Shown here: positions 62,218 through 64,000 of the stretch, one piece after another
Numbering within the stretch: the first letter of the stretch is position 1
Layout of the letters: every line of letters begins with the position of its first letter
NCBI RefSeq assembly: GCF_024346355.1
Contig: NZ_JAGQCU010000012.1
Location: forward strand, 1 to 64,000
Length of the DNA: 64,000 nucleotides
From: Cyanobium sp. ATX 6A2
GTDB lineage: Bacteria > Cyanobacteriota > Cyanobacteriia > PCC-6307 > Cyanobiaceae
Direction: 5' to 3'
Notes under the pieces: generated by a model
Told to the model about the DNA's origin: nothing
What the model saw: the letters and a program-made list of their open reading frames with translations, nothing else
The model's database searches: none
Translations under genes and position numbers: made by a program

Positions 62218-62237
62218 AGAACCGCAGCTGCGGTTCT
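62218..62237. promoter_or_regulatory. perfect 20-bp palindrome between divergent genes
   Basis: AGAACCGCAG (62218-62227) is followed directly by its exact complement CTGCGGTTCT (62228-62237). It lies 80 bp from the DUF2126 start and 25 bp from the K+ channel start. It could be a dimeric operator or, as RNA, a hairpin over the channel leader. Confidence 0.55.
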
Positions 62238-62262
62238 GGATCGTTCGGTGCCCCGCTTCTGG

Positions 62263-63381
62263 ATGGCCCCACTGCCCTGGCGACGGCGCCGTCCCCCATC
62301 CAGCCGCAGCAATCGCGCCTGGCAGGCGCCCCTTGCCCTGGCCTTGGTGGTGAACCTGGCGGCGCTGGGCTACCGCCTCACCGAGGGCTGGGACTGGGGC
62401 GATTGCTACTGGATGGTGGCGATCACCCTGAGCACCATTGGCTACGGGGAGGTGCATCCGCTCTCGTATTCGGGCCGGCTGGTCACCGCCCTGCTGATCC
62501 TGGGCGGGTTGGTGGTGGTGCAGATCGCCATCCAGGGGGTGCTGGGGCTGAGTGAATCGGGCTATTTCCGGCGCCTGCGGGAGCGCCGTTTCCGTCGCTG
62601 GTTGAACGCCATGCAAGATCATGTGATTCTCTGCGGCTACGGCCGCATCGGCCAGGAGATCGCCCAGCAGGTGGCCCGCGAGGGGGTGGAGCTGCTGGTG
62701 GTGGAGACCGATCAGGAGCGCCGGGAGGCCGCCGAGCAGGAGGGCCTGCCCGTGCTGGTGGCCGATGCCACCCTCGACGAAACCCTGCTGGAAGCGGGCA
62801 TCCACCGCTGCCGCTCGCTGGTGGTGGCCCTCTCCAGCAATGCCGCCAATCTCTATGTGGTGCTCAGCGCCCGCGGCCTGGCTCCGCGCTGCCGGCTGGT
62901 GGCCCGCTCCGACAGCAGTGAGGCGGAGCGCAAGCTGCGGCTGGCGGGGGCCGATGAGGTGGTGAGTCCGTATGTGAGTGGCGGCCGCATGATGGCGGCC
63001 ACGGCCCTGAGGCCCATGGCGGTGAGCTTCATGGACCTGCTGGCGGGCAGCGACTGCGAGGTGGAGGAGTTTCTGCTCAGCTCCGATCCGGCCGACCTGG
63101 GCCGTCTCAACGGCATCAGCCTGGGCGAGCTGGAGCTGGGTCGGCGCACCGGAGCCCTGGTGCTGGCTGTGCGCCAGCCCCGGCGCCAGGCGGAGGCCGG
63201 CCTGCAGTACCGGGGCAGCAGCTACCGGCTGCCGGATCAGGAGCTGGTGGCCAATCCGGGCAGGGAGCAGCAGCTGGAGCCCGGCCAGCTGCTGGTGGTG
63301 ATGGGCAGCAAGGAGGAACTCGCTCAGGTGACCGAGCTTCTGGGCCCGGCGCTGCGCAGCGTGGATCTGATGTCGAGTTAG
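62263..63381 (+). CDS. potassium channel with RCK (TrkA-N/TrkA-C) domains
   Basis: The 372-residue protein (ATG 62263) has two membrane helices around the pore filter TIGYGE (about 57-62). An RCK domain with NAD-type Rossmann fold follows (HVILCGYGRIGQEIAQQVA, ETDQERREAAEQEGLPVLVADAT, ALSSNAANLYVVLSARGL), and then a TrkA-C domain (LGELELGRRTGALVLAVRQ...LEPGQLLVVMGSKEEL). This is the MthK-like architecture of a ligand-gated K+ channel. GTG 62248 is a possible earlier start. It is divergent from the DUF2126 gene across a perfect palindrome. Confidence 0.92.
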   Translation: MAPLPWRRRRPPSSRSNRAWQAPLALALVVNLAALGYRLTEGWDWGDCYWMVAITLSTIGYGEVHPLSYSGRLVTALLILGGLVVVQIAIQGVLGLSESGYFRRLRERRFRRWLNAMQDHVILCGYGRIGQEIAQQVAREGVELLVVETDQERREAAEQEGLPVLVADATLDETLLEAGIHRCRSLVVALSSNAANLYVVLSARGLAPRCRLVARSDSSEAERKLRLAGADEVVSPYVSGGRMMAATALRPMAVSFMDLLAGSDCEVEEFLLSSDPADLGRLNGISLGELELGRRTGALVLAVRQPRRQAEAGLQYRGSSYRLPDQELVANPGREQQLEPGQLLVVMGSKEELAQVTELLGPALRSVDLMSS

Positions 63382-63397
63382 GCCTGCACCCTGTGGG

Positions 63398-63973
63398 TCA
63401 GGAGTCGGCTTCCTCGAGGATCTGGCGCTTGAGTTCGATCTGATAGCCCTCGGTCATGGCGTCGAGGGCCTCGGCCTCGTGCTCATCCACCTGCAGGGCC
63501 TCGCCCAGCACCAGGTCGGGCACCTGGGTGGCGCCCACGGCGGTGAGCGCCATGCCCAGGGAGGCACTGTCGCGATGCCAGATCGAGGCGGCTTCGGCCA
63601 GCTTGGTGAGGGTGTCATCGCTCACCACCTCGCCGCTGCGCTGGGCGATCGCCGCCGCCAGCCGCCGGTCGTCGAACACCGCCGCCGCCGCCAGGTGGGC
63701 GGCGTGCAGGGCCCCCAGGCTGTACAGGGCTTCGGAGCGCAGGGTCACCAGGCTCTTGCCCAGGGCCCGCTCCCGCACCCCCTGCCAGGGCACCGACGGG
63801 GTGGCCTCATCGCCGGCGGCCGGTCCGTCGTCGAGATCCCCCAGGGCCGGCAGCTTGCGGCTGGCCAGGCTGAGCTCGCCGCCGGCGGGGGGATCGAGCC
63901 GTTCCCCCACCCACCGCAGCCAGTGCCCGATCCCTCTGCGTAGACCCCTGCGTAGACCCCTGCGCACTCCCAT
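63398..63973 (-). CDS. helical protein of unknown function
   Basis: The 191-residue soluble protein opens MGVRRGLRRGLRRGIGHWLRW, a basic amphipathic segment encoded by a duplicated CTGCGTAGACCC-type unit. An acidic linker follows, then an alanine-rich helical domain (SLVTLRSEALYSLGALHAAHLAAAAVFDDRRLAAAIAQRSGEVV) and the acidic closing helix EALDAMTEGYQIELKRQILEEADS. It has no cysteine and no membrane segment. The basic N-terminus might bind membrane or nucleic acid. It is convergent with the K+ channel across 16 bp. Confidence 0.65.
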   Translation of the reverse strand: MGVRRGLRRGLRRGIGHWLRWVGERLDPPAGGELSLASRKLPALGDLDDGPAAGDEATPSVPWQGVRERALGKSLVTLRSEALYSLGALHAAHLAAAAVFDDRRLAAAIAQRSGEVVSDDTLTKLAEAASIWHRDSASLGMALTAVGATQVPDLVLGEALQVDEHEAEALDAMTEGYQIELKRQILEEADS

Positions 63974-64000
63974 CCCTGCGTTGCTGCTGCAACCACTGTG

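Noticed and set aside
63925-63970. CTGCGTAGACCC repeat near the right edge as a CRISPR or mobile-element end
   Set aside because: Only two and a half short units, in frame within the start of a coding region (RRGLRRGLRRG); better explained as local duplication.

Overview
The window is a GC-rich chromosomal segment of a cyanobacterium, most likely a freshwater or brackish picocyanobacterium of the Cyanobium/Synechococcus type. The grounds are a phycobilisome rod linker, all three subunits of the dark-operative protochlorophyllide reductase (ChlN, ChlB, ChlL), a BicA-type bicarbonate transporter, an SLH/OprB porin, the picocyanobacterial PhoB-PhoR-PtrA phosphate cluster, and many small cyanobacterial proteins. 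Genes are dense, with frequent 4-bp ATGA/GTGA overlaps. I saw no rRNA, tRNA, CRISPR array, insertion sequence or phage gene. The species is an inference; no search was possible.

Layout. 1-4.2 kb: a partial Tat-exported protein, an ArsR-type regulator, small proteins, cysteine synthase and an orphan phycobilisome linker. 4.2-7.3 kb: ptrA, a degenerate response regulator, phoB and phoR, read leftward. 7.7-12.2 kb: two SulP transporters (the second BicA-like) and a Na+/H+ antiporter. 12.3-13.4 kb: a lower-GC metallo-beta-lactamase-fold gene beside a C12 tract and a truncated gene. 13.4-18.4 kb: metal and arsenic island (ArsR-CDF exporter; ArsR-ACR3; divergent GAPDH-ArsJ). 18.4-21.9 kb: three phosphate-binding protein genes. 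22-30.5 kb: porin, CHAD protein, CorA, Na/Pi symporter, pyruvate-kinase-like protein, SpeD. 30.6-37 kb: acetate kinase, SQR-like enzyme, pyrimidine genes. 37-47.3 kb: two RND pumps, a third SulP, an RND adaptor and a GUN4 protein. 47.5-54.9 kb: secreted low-complexity proteins, a potassium-channel operon and small unknowns. 55-59 kb: chlNBL. 59.2-64 kb: polysaccharide lyase, DUF2126 protein, RCK potassium channel and an unknown.

The strongest theme is phosphate and arsenate. Arrays of 8-bp Pho-box repeats with 11- or 22-bp phasing can be read upstream of ptrA and of all three pstS-type genes, and weaker arrays lie upstream of the CHAD gene and of the GAPDH-arsJ operon. Together these suggest one PhoB regulon in which high-affinity phosphate uptake, polyphosphate-related functions and detoxification of co-imported arsenate are controlled together. 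A second regulatory signal is the sequence GTGTGAGGA at the porin ribosome-binding site, which is complementary to the conserved core of the picocyanobacterial small RNA Yfr1.
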